Source: Rhodobacterales bacterium 56_14_T64 (lineage in GTDB: Bacteria; Pseudomonadota; Alphaproteobacteria; Rhodobacterales; Rhodobacteraceae). Taken from it: a DNA stretch of 38,943 nucleotides. The notes beneath the pieces are model-generated. The model was not told the origin of the DNA, did not search any database, and saw nothing but the letters and a program-made list of their open reading frames with translations. The position numbers were made by a program, and so were the translations under genes. Location: positions 1 to 38,943 of the forward strand of contig MAAY01000041.1 of NCBI GenBank assembly GCA_002162795.1, given 5' to 3'. This document shows, piece after piece, positions 24,412 through 31,838 of the stretch. The stretch's first letter is position 1, and each line of letters opens with the position of its first letter.

Positions 24412-24450
24412 ATGCCCGACACTGGAGAAAACAATGAGGCCTTTTCCTGA
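24412..24450 (+). promoter_or_regulatory. possible 12-codon leader ORF coupled to the decarboxylase
   Basis: ATG at 24412 reads MPDTGENNEAFS and stops at TGA 24448-24450, whose last base starts the decarboxylase ATG (TGATG). AAGGAGGA at 24392-24399 is a near-perfect ribosome site, though 12 nt away, longer than ideal. An inverted repeat, CGGGCA-AA-TGCCCG (24405-24418), covers the leader start and could mask it. Coupling is inferred from the overlap only. Confidence 0.4.
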
Positions 24451-25601
24451 TGCAGCACATTCCTCCCCTCTGGCACGACCCCGAGACTCATTTGGCGCGG
24501 CGCCAGCCGGATCACCCGATCCTGTATTTTTCACCGCGCGTTTTGCATCAGACGGCGGCGCGGTTTCAGACGGGTTTTCCAGGGCTGGTGACCTATGCGG
24601 TCAAGGCCAACCCACATCCGGCGGTGCTGTCCAATCTGGTGGCTGCCGGGGTGGGGACCTTTGACGTTGCCTCGCCCGGCGAGATGGCTGCAGTGCACGC
24701 GGCCAGTCCAGCGGCGGTGATGCATTATAACAACCCGGTGCGGTCGTTGGCTGAGGTTCAGGCCGGTATTGCCTATAAAGTAGCCAGCTGGTCAGTGGAT
24801 GAGTTGAGCGAGCTGGAAAAACTGGCGGAGGTGCCGCGTGATTGTGAGATCGCGGTGCGGTTTGCGCTGCCGGTGTCCGGTGCGGCCTATGATTTTGGCA
24901 GCAAATTCGGCGCCGCCCCTGAGCAAGCCGTGGAGCTGTTGAAACGGGTCGCCGCCGAGGGCTGGACTCCGTCGCTGTGCTTTCACCCCGGAACGCAATG
25001 CGAAGACCCAAGTGCTTGGGGCAAATACATCATTGAGGCCGGTCGGATCTGTGAGGCCGCAGGGGTCAAGATTGCCCGGCTGAATGTCGGCGGTGGCTTT
25101 GCTGCCAACCGCGACGGTGTGGCGCCGGATCTGGAGCAGGCGTTCTGCGCCATTTCAGAGGCAGTAAAGGCGGGGTTTGGAACGGATCTGCCCGAGCTGA
25201 TCTGCGAGCCGGGGCGCGCCATGGTCTCTGAAGCTTTTACTCTTGCAGCGCGAATTAAGGGAATACGCAAAGGGGGCGAGATGTTGTTCTTGAACGACGG
25301 TATCTATGGCGGCTTGGTTGATATCCGCGATATGGGGCTGCCGGGACGGGTCTATGTGGTGGCTGGGGATGGGTCTCATCGCACTGGGGACGCAAGGCCA
25401 CGGGTGGTGTTTGGGCCAACCTGCGACAGTCTTGATCGATTGCCCGACGGGCTGCCACTAGCGTTAGATGCGCAAGCTGGCGATTATGTGCTGTTTCCAG
25501 GGTTGGGGGCCTATTCCTCGGCGATGAGTACCCAGTTTAACGGCTATGGACTGTCAGATGTGGTGACAGTGATTGAGCTGACCGCCGAGACCTCGCGCTA
25601 A
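24450..25601 (+). CDS. fold-type III PLP decarboxylase (ornithine/lysine/diaminopimelate type)
   Basis: A 383-residue alanine-racemase-fold decarboxylase. The PLP lysine is in VTYAVKANPHPAVL near residue 53, the glycine-rich phosphate site in LNVGGGFAAN, and a second PLP contact in ELICEPGRAMV. GPTCDSLD holds the catalytic cysteine-aspartate pair of eukaryotic-like ornithine decarboxylases. Most such roseobacter proteins make putrescine from ornithine. It is the biosynthetic counterpart of the PuuA/PuuB-like genes nearby. It begins MQHIPPLWHDPETHL; the start overlaps a short upstream ORF. An Lrp-type regulator diverges from it. Substrate choice among ornithine, lysine and diaminopimelate is not settled by eye; ornithine is favoured. 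Confidence 0.88.
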   Translation: MQHIPPLWHDPETHLARRQPDHPILYFSPRVLHQTAARFQTGFPGLVTYAVKANPHPAVLSNLVAAGVGTFDVASPGEMAAVHAASPAAVMHYNNPVRSLAEVQAGIAYKVASWSVDELSELEKLAEVPRDCEIAVRFALPVSGAAYDFGSKFGAAPEQAVELLKRVAAEGWTPSLCFHPGTQCEDPSAWGKYIIEAGRICEAAGVKIARLNVGGGFAANRDGVAPDLEQAFCAISEAVKAGFGTDLPELICEPGRAMVSEAFTLAARIKGIRKGGEMLFLNDGIYGGLVDIRDMGLPGRVYVVAGDGSHRTGDARPRVVFGPTCDSLDRLPDGLPLALDAQAGDYVLFPGLGAYSSAMSTQFNGYGLSDVVTVIELTAETSR

Positions 25602-26014
25602 AGGCTGGCTGGTGCAGGACAATCACCTCATTATCACATAATTCGCGGCGCGCGGTTGCCTGGCGCGTGCCTGTGTTACCATATCGAAAGTATTTTGGGC
25701 GATCCTGCAGAGACAGATGGTTTTGAGTTTCCGGAGGAACGTCAGTTGGCGTCTAGTGCTGGAGCGCTGTGAATAGGATAGGGGGGCAAAGTCTATGCGC
25801 CTTTCTAGGCTGGTCAGAGCGCAGGAACAGTGGACTGTCCAAACATTGGCTTTACCTCAATATCAGTGGCTCTAAAGCCAACTGTGAAGAACAGGACCTG
25901 GCGTACAGGCCAATTGAGCAAGGCAGAGGCTGTGGTGAAATGCGACCGCCGATCCTGTTCGCGGCGACTGTGTTTGCCAAGTTGAGGCACGGATACTAAG
26001 GAAAGTGGTGAGGA
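25602..26014. other. 413-bp region between the decarboxylase and DUF2235 genes
   Basis: Only short frames are present (a 76-codon plus-strand frame at 25769 lacks family features). A partial family-2 repeat, AGTATTTTGGGC, lies at 25689-25700. The promoter of the DUF2235 gene should be here; no convincing boxes were found. Confidence 0.45.
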
Positions 26015-27088
26015 ATGTTTCTATCGCAACTGGGTCGGCGGATCATTGGGTGGCTTGGGCGGCCACTGCGATCAGAGCATTCGGGCGAGACCAAACTGCG
26101 CGGGCCGCGGGCCCATGTCATTATTCTGGACGGCACTATGTCGACGCTGGAACCGGGGCAGGAAACCCATGCCGGGATCACTTATCGGCTGTGCCGCCAA
26201 ATGGGCGGTCAGGTCTCGGTGTTTTACGAGGCTGGGGTGCAGTGGCATAGCTGGCGGACTACGCTGGATGTGCTGATGGGGCGCGGTATCAACCGTCAGA
26301 TTCGCCGCGCCTATGGCTATCTGGCCTCGCGCTATCGCCCTGGCGACCGGATTTACCTGATGGGCTATTCGCGCGGCGGCTATGCGGTCCGGTCTCTGGC
26401 CGGGGTGATCGACCAAGTGGGCTTGCTCAAGGCCGAACATGCCACCGTGCGCAACATTCGCACTGCCTATCGTCATTACCAAGGCGAGGGAAGCGAAGCA
26501 TCAGCCCAGTTTACCAAAGCGTTTTGTCACGCCAAGGCTGATATTGAAATGATCGGTGTGTGGGAAACGGTCAAAGCGCTGGGCCTGCGGTTGCCATTGC
26601 TGTGGCGCTGGGCCGAGGACCGCCACGCCTTTCACAACCACAACCTGGGCCATAATATCCGCAATGGCTTTCAGGCGTTGGCACTGGATGAAACCCGGCA
26701 AGTGTTTGAACCAGTGCTATGGGAATGTCCCACCGGCTGGAAGGGTCATGTGGAGCAGGTATGGTTCCGCGGTGCGCATGGTGACGTGGGCGGGCAATTG
26801 GGTAGCTACGAGGACGCGCGTCCTTTGGCCAATATCTCACTGGTGTGGATGCTGGAGAAAGCCGAGGATTGCGGCTTGCCGCTACCAGGAAACTGGCGTT
26901 TGCAGTTTCCAGTCGATCCGGCAGCGCCGTCAGTGGGAACATGGCGCGGTTGGGGTAAGATATTTCTGCTGCGCAGCAGCCGACGCGTAGGCCTAGACCG
27001 TAGCGAGCGGCTGCACTGCAGTGTTGGCAGCAGTTCAGTCTCAAAGGCCACCGGTTTACAGAACTTGAGATCCAAGGCGGTGCGCTAG
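26015..27088 (+). CDS. DUF2235 alpha/beta hydrolase (Tle1-like phospholipase domain)
   Basis: A 357-residue protein with the DUF2235 core. HVIILDGTMSTLEPGQ is the first strand, where relatives read FxDGTxN; IYLMGYSRGGYAVRSLAG holds the GxSxG nucleophile near residue 118. IEMIGVWETVKALG is the family's D/E-x-V-G-x-WDTV-like segment, and WFRGAHGDVGGQLG the His/Asp region near residue 250. The domain is shared with type VI secretion lipase effectors (Tle1), but no vgrG, PAAR or immunity gene is nearby and there is no signal peptide, so it is probably a housekeeping or stress hydrolase. The C-terminal 40 residues are Ser/Arg-rich and unconserved-looking. Confidence 0.85.
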   Translation: MFLSQLGRRIIGWLGRPLRSEHSGETKLRGPRAHVIILDGTMSTLEPGQETHAGITYRLCRQMGGQVSVFYEAGVQWHSWRTTLDVLMGRGINRQIRRAYGYLASRYRPGDRIYLMGYSRGGYAVRSLAGVIDQVGLLKAEHATVRNIRTAYRHYQGEGSEASAQFTKAFCHAKADIEMIGVWETVKALGLRLPLLWRWAEDRHAFHNHNLGHNIRNGFQALALDETRQVFEPVLWECPTGWKGHVEQVWFRGAHGDVGGQLGSYEDARPLANISLVWMLEKAEDCGLPLPGNWRLQFPVDPAAPSVGTWRGWGKIFLLRSSRRVGLDRSERLHCSVGSSSVSKATGLQNLRSKAVR

Positions 27089-27133
27089 GCACAGATCGGC
27101 ACAGTGCTGACACTTCCAAACTTCAACAGGCGT

Positions 27134-27155
27134 CATCTATTCAAAAATACTCAGA
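27134..27155 (-). repeat. partial copy of AT-rich repeat family 2
   Basis: The minus strand contains GAGTATTTTTGAATAGATG; the GAGTATTTTT half is intact and the AAAAAGA half has decayed. It lies between the DUF2235 and thioesterase genes. Confidence 0.45.
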
Positions 27156-27181
27156 CTCGACACCTGCAACGCACCGAAACG

Positions 27182-27673
27182 TCAGTGTTTCCCACCCGAA
27201 AGGTTCATAACGATGCAGGTGGTCGATCCCGTGGCGTAGAGCTTGCCATCCTCTATCCCGCGAATTTCGCCTCGTGCTACCCCGGTGGAGCGGCCAACAT
27301 GTTCACTCACTCCGGTGCAATCAATGGTCATGCCTAATGGGATAGAGCGAAGAATATTTATCTTGTATTCCAGTGTTGTATAGACTGACCCTCTTGGAAC
27401 ACCTGTCATCACTGCACAAGCCATAGCGCTGTCTAGCAGAGTGCCATACCAGCCGCCGTGCACAGTTCCCATCGGGTTGGTGGTCGCAAACTCAGGAGTA
27501 CCGCGAAAAACCACGCGGCCTGGTTCAACACTAAGCAGATGATAGCCAAGGGTCTCGGCAATCGGCGGACCTGGTAGCTCTCCATTGAGAATACCAGTCA
27601 TGAATTCCAACCCCGACATTTCGGTGATCTGGCTGGGTTTTAATAACTCGCCGGGTGTCCGGGCATAATACAT
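27182..27673 (-). CDS. PaaI-family hotdog-fold thioesterase
   Basis: A 163-residue acyl-CoA thioesterase-like protein. The central hotdog helix with TNPMGTVHGGWYGTLLDSAM carries the HGG motif and the acidic residue of PaaI/YdiI-type enzymes. GSVYTTLEYKINILRSI is the following strand with the usual dimer contacts. The ATG at 27673 is chosen because the longer frame overlaps metF. It lies 52 nt after metF on the same strand and may be cotranscribed; the acyl substrate is unknown. Confidence 0.88.
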   Translation of the reverse strand: MYYARTPGELLKPSQITEMSGLEFMTGILNGELPGPPIAETLGYHLLSVEPGRVVFRGTPEFATTNPMGTVHGGWYGTLLDSAMACAVMTGVPRGSVYTTLEYKINILRSIPLGMTIDCTGVSEHVGRSTGVARGEIRGIEDGKLYATGSTTCIVMNLSGGKH

Positions 27674-27725
27674 AACGCGTTCCTTTTGGGCGGACCCTAA
27701 GAACGCGTCAGAGCGCAGGCAAGTT

Positions 27726-28592
27726 TTACGCCACGTTCTCCAGCGCCACCTTGGGGGTAACGCCCAAAGCATGGCAGACGTCACGGGTCAGCTCGGGTCG
27801 GTTCATGGTGTAAAAATGCAGCTTGTCGACACCTTCGTCGAGCAGATCCGAGCACAACTCGCTGCAGATCGCCGTGGCCAGTAGATCTTCACGGTTGTCG
27901 CGCATAGCCTTGTCAAAAGCATCATCTAGCCAAGCTGGGATCACGGTTCCGCAGCGCTGGGCAAAATTGCGCGCGCCTTTCCAGTTCTCGATCGGCAGGA
28001 TGCCGGGGGTGAGGACATGATCAATACCGACCTTGGCGCATTTGTCGCGAAACCGAAAAAATGTTTCGGCTTCAAAGAAAAACTGGGTCAGCGCCTCACA
28101 AGAGCCGGCGTCGATCTTGCGCTTTAACCAGTCGACATCGGCGTCGGGGCTGGTCGCCTCGGGGTGACGATCGGGGTAGGCACCGACACGAATATTGAAC
28201 TTGCCGGTCTCCGCCAGCGCCTCGATCAGTTCTAGAGAATTGGCAAAGCCTTCGGGGTGGGCGGTGAAGCCGCCGGCCCCCTTAGGCGGGTCGCCACGTA
28301 GGGCAACGATGTCGCGAACACCCGCAGCGGCAAATTGATCTGCAATGTCCAGAGTTTCGGCCCGGCTGGCATTAACGCAGGTCAGATGCGCGGCGACGTT
28401 GAGACCTGAGGACTTATGCAGAGTGGCCACTGCGTCTCGGGTCAAATCCCGGGTGGTACCACCAGCGCCATAGGTCACCGATACAAAGCGTGGGTCCAAC
28501 GGCGACAACACCTGCACAGTGTCCCACAAGCGAAACGAGGCCTGCAGGTTTTGCGGCGGGAAGAATTCAAATGAAATCTCGGGCGTCGTCAT
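27726..28592 (-). CDS. metF: 5,10-methylenetetrahydrofolate reductase
   Basis: A 288-residue TIM-barrel flavoprotein that reduces methylene-THF to methyl-THF for methionine synthesis. It begins MTTPEISFEFFPPQN with the catalytic glutamate of the SFEFFPP motif. FVSVTYGAGGTT, HLTCVNASRAE, DIVALRGDPPKG, FNIRVGAYPDRHPE (usual form: GVAGYPExHPE) and EALTQFFFEAETFFRF (FAD/NADH contacts) follow in order. The ATG at 28592 is the family start; the upstream extension in frame would overlap the divergent metR-like gene. A MetR-type box lies in the 96-bp gap. Confidence 0.96.
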   Translation of the reverse strand: MTTPEISFEFFPPQNLQASFRLWDTVQVLSPLDPRFVSVTYGAGGTTRDLTRDAVATLHKSSGLNVAAHLTCVNASRAETLDIADQFAAAGVRDIVALRGDPPKGAGGFTAHPEGFANSLELIEALAETGKFNIRVGAYPDRHPEATSPDADVDWLKRKIDAGSCEALTQFFFEAETFFRFRDKCAKVGIDHVLTPGILPIENWKGARNFAQRCGTVIPAWLDDAFDKAMRDNREDLLATAICSELCSDLLDEGVDKLHFYTMNRPELTRDVCHALGVTPKVALENVA

Positions 28593-28641
28593 CTTGGGGC
28601 ATCTCCTGTTCAATTGCCCCCTTGTTGCACGTGCAGCATTG

Positions 28642-28654
28642 TGAGACAAATTCA
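28642..28654. promoter_or_regulatory. probable MetR box between metF and the metR-like gene
   Basis: TGAG-ACAAA-TTCA matches the TGAA-N5-TTCA MetR consensus with one mismatch. It lies between the divergent genes, 35 bp from the metR-like start and 50 bp from metF. A perfect palindrome TGCACGTGCA lies next to it at 28626-28635. Confidence 0.55.
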
Positions 28655-28688
28655 TAATTCTCAAGAACAACATGAGTGAAGTGATAGG

Positions 28689-29594
28689 ATGCACATCGAA
28701 TTCCGCCATCTGCGGACCATCAAGGCAATCCATGAGGCAGGCGGGTTGGCGCGGGCGGCTGACCAGCTGAACATCACCCAGAGCGCGTTGAGCCATCAAA
28801 TTAAGGGGCTGGAGGATCAGGCCGGGGTTGAGCTGTTTTTGCGTCGCTCTAAACCGATGAAACTATCGGCGGCTGGTCTGCGGTTGCTGCGGTTGGCCGA
28901 GCAGGTGCTGCCGCAAGTCGAATCTATGCAGGCCGAGTTCTCTGCTTTGCGCGATGGCCATGCCGGACGGATGCATATTGCCATTGAATGCCACGCTTGT
29001 TTTGAGTGGTTGTTTCCAGTGCTGGAAGCGTTTCGCAAAAGCTGGTCGGATGTGGATGTCGACATTCGCCCCGGTCTGGCCTTTGACGCACTGACAGCCT
29101 TGCAAAAAGAAGACGTCGATCTGGTGGTGTCTTCGGACCCCGAGCAAATTGCCGGGGTCGATTTCATCGAATTGTTCGACTATGCGCCAGTCTTTGTGGC
29201 CGCCTCGCAGCACCCGTTGGCGGCTAAGCCCTATATTGAGGCTGAAGATTTTGTGGGTCAGACGTTGATTACCTATCCGGTGGAGAAAACCAAACTGGAT
29301 GTGTTCAGCCAGTTGCTGATCCCCGCGGGCGTCGAGCCGGGCAGCATTCGCCAAGTTGAATTAACAGCCGTAATATTGCTGTTGGTCGCTTCGAACCGTG
29401 GGATTTCTGTGTTGCCCGACTGGGTTGTGCGCGAGGTGAAATATTCCTCTGACTACATAACCCGGCCGCTGACTAAAAAGGGTATTACGCGCAGTCTTTA
29501 TGCTGCGATACGCAGCGAAGATCGCAAAAAGCCTTATATGCAAGAGCTAATCCGCTTGGCAAAGGTCGAGGCCCGTAAGTTGCAATTGCAATAA
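28689..29594 (+). CDS. metR: LysR-family regulator, MetR-like
   Basis: A 301-residue LysR-type activator. The N-terminal HTH reads EFRHLRTIKAIHEAGGLA and AADQLNITQSALSHQIKGLE. AIECHACFEWLFPVLEAF is nearly the same as the homocysteine-binding segment of enterobacterial MetR (AIECHSCIQWLTPALENF), and DLVVSSDP, TLITYPVEKTKLDVF and LPDWVV also align. Homocysteine is its known co-activator. Divergent transcription from metF with a MetR-type box between them supports the assignment. The start codon ATG is at 28689. Confidence 0.93.
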   Translation: MHIEFRHLRTIKAIHEAGGLARAADQLNITQSALSHQIKGLEDQAGVELFLRRSKPMKLSAAGLRLLRLAEQVLPQVESMQAEFSALRDGHAGRMHIAIECHACFEWLFPVLEAFRKSWSDVDVDIRPGLAFDALTALQKEDVDLVVSSDPEQIAGVDFIELFDYAPVFVAASQHPLAAKPYIEAEDFVGQTLITYPVEKTKLDVFSQLLIPAGVEPGSIRQVELTAVILLLVASNRGISVLPDWVVREVKYSSDYITRPLTKKGITRSLYAAIRSEDRKKPYMQELIRLAKVEARKLQLQ

Positions 29595-29624
29595 CGATTC
29601 TCCCAAGTTTGATATGGCGGTCGT

Positions 29625-29650
29625 GGTGCGTGCAAGCACACACCCTACAC
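29625..29650 (+). repeat. dispersed palindromic repeat, copy C1
   Basis: GGTGCGTGC-AA-GCACACACC followed by CTACAC, 30 nt after the metR-like stop. One base differs from the perfect palindrome. Confidence 0.85.
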
Positions 29651-29673
29651 ATACTGTAGGACGGTTTGGGCGA

Positions 29674-29710
29674 GTGTAGGATGTGTGCTTGCACGCACCT
29701 TCCGCTCGCC
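29674..29710 (-). repeat. dispersed palindromic repeat, copy C2 (inverted)
   Basis: The minus strand gives GGCGAGCGGAA, then GGTGCGTGC-AA-GCACACATC and CTACAC. Together with C1 it forms a larger inverted repeat between two convergent genes. Confidence 0.85.
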
Positions 29711-29720
29711 CCAAGGCAGC

Positions 29721-30749
29721 TTAGACCAGTTTTACGATCTGTTTGCCCATATTGCCGCCTTTTAGCATCGCCATAAAGGCTGCGGGAGCATTTTCCAAAC
29801 CTTCCGCGATGTCCTCCAGAAAGCGGATGTCGCCATTTGCCACCAATGGGCCGACTTCTTTTTGGAAGTCCGGATACCGGTCGAAGTGGTTCATGATGAT
29901 AAAGCCCTTCACGGACAAGAATTTCACCAGAATATTGCGCCAAATCATCGGCGCAGTCAGGGTCGCATCAGCCCCTTGCGCTCCGCCGTACCAGCTGATC
30001 ATGCCGCAAACTGGGATGCGGCCATGAGGGTTCATTAGCGGAATAACCGCTTCGAGAACTTTTCCGGCAACGTTTTCAAAGTAGATATCAATGCCGTTCG
30101 GGCATGCCGTTGCCAATTCGGCGCGCAAGGCTGATGCATCCGCAAAGGCGCGGTGATCCAGGCAGGCGTCAAAGCCAAAGGTGTCAACCGCCAGGGCGCA
30201 TTTCTCGGCGCCGCCTGCAATACCAATTGTGCGCAAGCCAGCCCGTTTGGCCAATTGCCCGACCATCGATCCAACTGGACCTGTAGCGGCGGCGACCACC
30301 AGGGTTTCGCCTGCTTTTGGCTTGCCGTATTCATTCAAGCCATACCACCCGGTCAAACCCGGCATGCCGAGAACGCCGAGTGCAGCGGTGATTGGCCCGT
30401 GATCTGGGTTCAGTTTTTGCAGCTGATTAGCGGGCAGGCAGCCGTGGCTGGCCCAGCCAAACAAGCCAAAAGCAAAATCGCCGGGTTGGAACGCGGGGCT
30501 GTTGGAGGCGATCACTTCGCCAACCGCTCCGGCCTCCATGGTGCCACCAATGGCGACAGGAGCGGCATAAGATTTAGCGTCGTCCATCCGACCACGCATA
30601 TAGGGGTCCAGCGACATATAGTGGAGTTTCACCAATACCTCATCCGGGCCGGGGACCGGCAATGCAGAGGTCTGGAGGCTGAAGTTCTCAGCCACTGGTG
30701 CACCGTTCGGGCGACTGGCCAGCGTGATCCGCTGCATTTGATCTGACAT
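29721..30749 (-). CDS. NADP-dependent MDR oxidoreductase (leukotriene B4 12-hydroxydehydrogenase / CurA family)
   Basis: A 342-residue zinc-free medium-chain reductase. Starting SDQMQRITLASRPNGAPVAEN, it shows YMSLDPYMRGRM, the family's N-terminal mark, then LGVLGMPGLTGWYGLNEYG and the cofactor region VVAAATGPVGSMVGQLAK. DIYFENVAGKVLEAVIPL is also typical. Such enzymes reduce alpha,beta-unsaturated ketones and aldehydes with NADPH; curcumin and prostaglandin reductases belong here. The site A-A-T-G-P-V-G-S replaces the more common A-x-G-A-V-G-S. It is convergent with metR. The start ATG is at 30749. Confidence 0.93.
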   Translation of the reverse strand: MSDQMQRITLASRPNGAPVAENFSLQTSALPVPGPDEVLVKLHYMSLDPYMRGRMDDAKSYAAPVAIGGTMEAGAVGEVIASNSPAFQPGDFAFGLFGWASHGCLPANQLQKLNPDHGPITAALGVLGMPGLTGWYGLNEYGKPKAGETLVVAAATGPVGSMVGQLAKRAGLRTIGIAGGAEKCALAVDTFGFDACLDHRAFADASALRAELATACPNGIDIYFENVAGKVLEAVIPLMNPHGRIPVCGMISWYGGAQGADATLTAPMIWRNILVKFLSVKGFIIMNHFDRYPDFQKEVGPLVANGDIRFLEDIAEGLENAPAAFMAMLKGGNMGKQIVKLV

Positions 30750-30929
30750 GGGGGGGCTCCGTGGTTGTTTTCTAGCTTTCTAAACTGTGCGGTTCAGATT
30801 GGCCATTGGCAAGCGCAGCACTATAATAACCTAACGGCAAACGTGGGTGGCTTTGGCCCTTGGCAAGGGCGGTCTCGCGGCGTATAGGCAGCCTTTGACC
30901 AACATCTCTGACGACATAGGAGCCCCGAT

Positions 30930-31715
30930 ATGATCGGCAGTGCGAATCTCAACATCATGATCAAGGCCGCCCGCAAGGCTGGCAAATCACTGGTCAAGGA
31001 TTTCCGCGAAGTGGAAAACTTGCAGGTGTCAGTAAAAGGCGCCGGGGATTTTGTCACCAAAGCGGATATTGCGGCTGAGAAAATTCTGAAAGAAGAATTG
31101 CTGGGCGCGCGTCCGACCTATGGTTGGCTGGCCGAAGAGAGTGATGAAATTCCAGGCCAGGATCCGACGCGCCGCTGGATTGTCGACCCATTGGATGGCA
31201 CCACCAACTTTCTGCACGGGTTGCCGCACTGGGCAATCTCGATTGCGTTGGAGCACAAGGGCAAGATTGTTGCTGGCGTGATCTTTGATGCCTCCAAGGA
31301 CGAGATGTATTTTGCTGAAAAAGGCGCTGGCGCCTGGATGAACGAGACCCGGATCCGGGTTTCTGGTCGTCACCGGATGATCGAAAGCATCTTTGCCACT
31401 GGATTGCCCTTTGCAGGACGTGCCGATCTGCCAGAAACCCTGAAGGATCTGGCCCGGCTTCTGCCTGCTACTGCAGGCGTTCGTCGCTGGGGCGCTGCCT
31501 CGCTGGACATGGCCTATGTCGCCACTGGCCGTTACGAAGGCTTTTGGGAGCGTCGTCTGAAATCCTGGGATCTGGCTGCGGGCATTATTCTGGTGCAAGA
31601 GGCCGGTGGTCTGGTGCAGGGGTTGAATCCCGATGACAATATTGTTGAAAGCGGTGAAGTGATTTGCGCCAACGAGCCGATCTTTGAGACTTTCGCCAAA
31701 GTGATCCGCGGCTGA
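30930..31715 (+). CDS. suhB: inositol monophosphatase family protein
   Basis: A 261-residue Mg-dependent phosphatase of the SuhB/IMPase group. The metal sites are intact: LAEESDE near residue 69, DPLDGTTNFLHGLPHW near residue 86 and SWDLAAGIILVQEAGG near residue 212. It hydrolyses inositol-1-phosphate or related sugar phosphates; SuhB also assists rRNA transcription in E. coli. AGGAG upstream supports the ATG at 30930. It stands alone with its own strong terminator. Confidence 0.94.
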   Translation: MIGSANLNIMIKAARKAGKSLVKDFREVENLQVSVKGAGDFVTKADIAAEKILKEELLGARPTYGWLAEESDEIPGQDPTRRWIVDPLDGTTNFLHGLPHWAISIALEHKGKIVAGVIFDASKDEMYFAEKGAGAWMNETRIRVSGRHRMIESIFATGLPFAGRADLPETLKDLARLLPATAGVRRWGAASLDMAYVATGRYEGFWERRLKSWDLAAGIILVQEAGGLVQGLNPDDNIVESGEVICANEPIFETFAKVIRG

Positions 31716-31738
31716 AGTTGCTGATCTTTGAAATTTGA

Positions 31739-31773
31739 ACGCGCGTCCGGAGAGTTCCGGGCGCGCGTTTTTG
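31739..31773 (+). terminator. strong intrinsic terminator after suhB
   Basis: A 13-bp stem from ACGCGCG-T-CCGGA (31739-31751) to TCCGG-G-CGCGCGT (31756-31768), with one G-T wobble and a GAGT loop, is followed by TTTTTG. The next gene converges from the other strand. Confidence 0.93.
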
Positions 31774-31838
31774 TTTGGGCTGTGCCTGTTGGTCAGCGCG
31801 ATGCTTGTGCACGTCCGGGTTCATTTGACCTGAATGCT

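Noticed and set aside
24434-24664. 76-codon plus-strand frame overlapping the decarboxylase start
   Set aside because: GGAG precedes its ATG, but the frame runs inside the decarboxylase out of register and carries no conserved sequence.
26966-26979. Overlapping CTGC-N3-GCAG matches inside the DUF2235 gene
   Set aside because: They are inside a coding region, from a CTGCTGCGCAGCAG run, far from any gene start.
26015-27088. Type VI secretion effector module
   Set aside because: No vgrG, PAAR, hcp or immunity gene is visible in the window.
28593-28688. SAM riboswitch upstream of metF
   Set aside because: The 96-bp divergent gap has no recognisable SAM-II or SAM-I fold; a MetR box explains it better.
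7365-29710. CRISPR array
   Set aside because: The palindromic repeat copies are scattered over 22 kb with no spacers and no cas genes.
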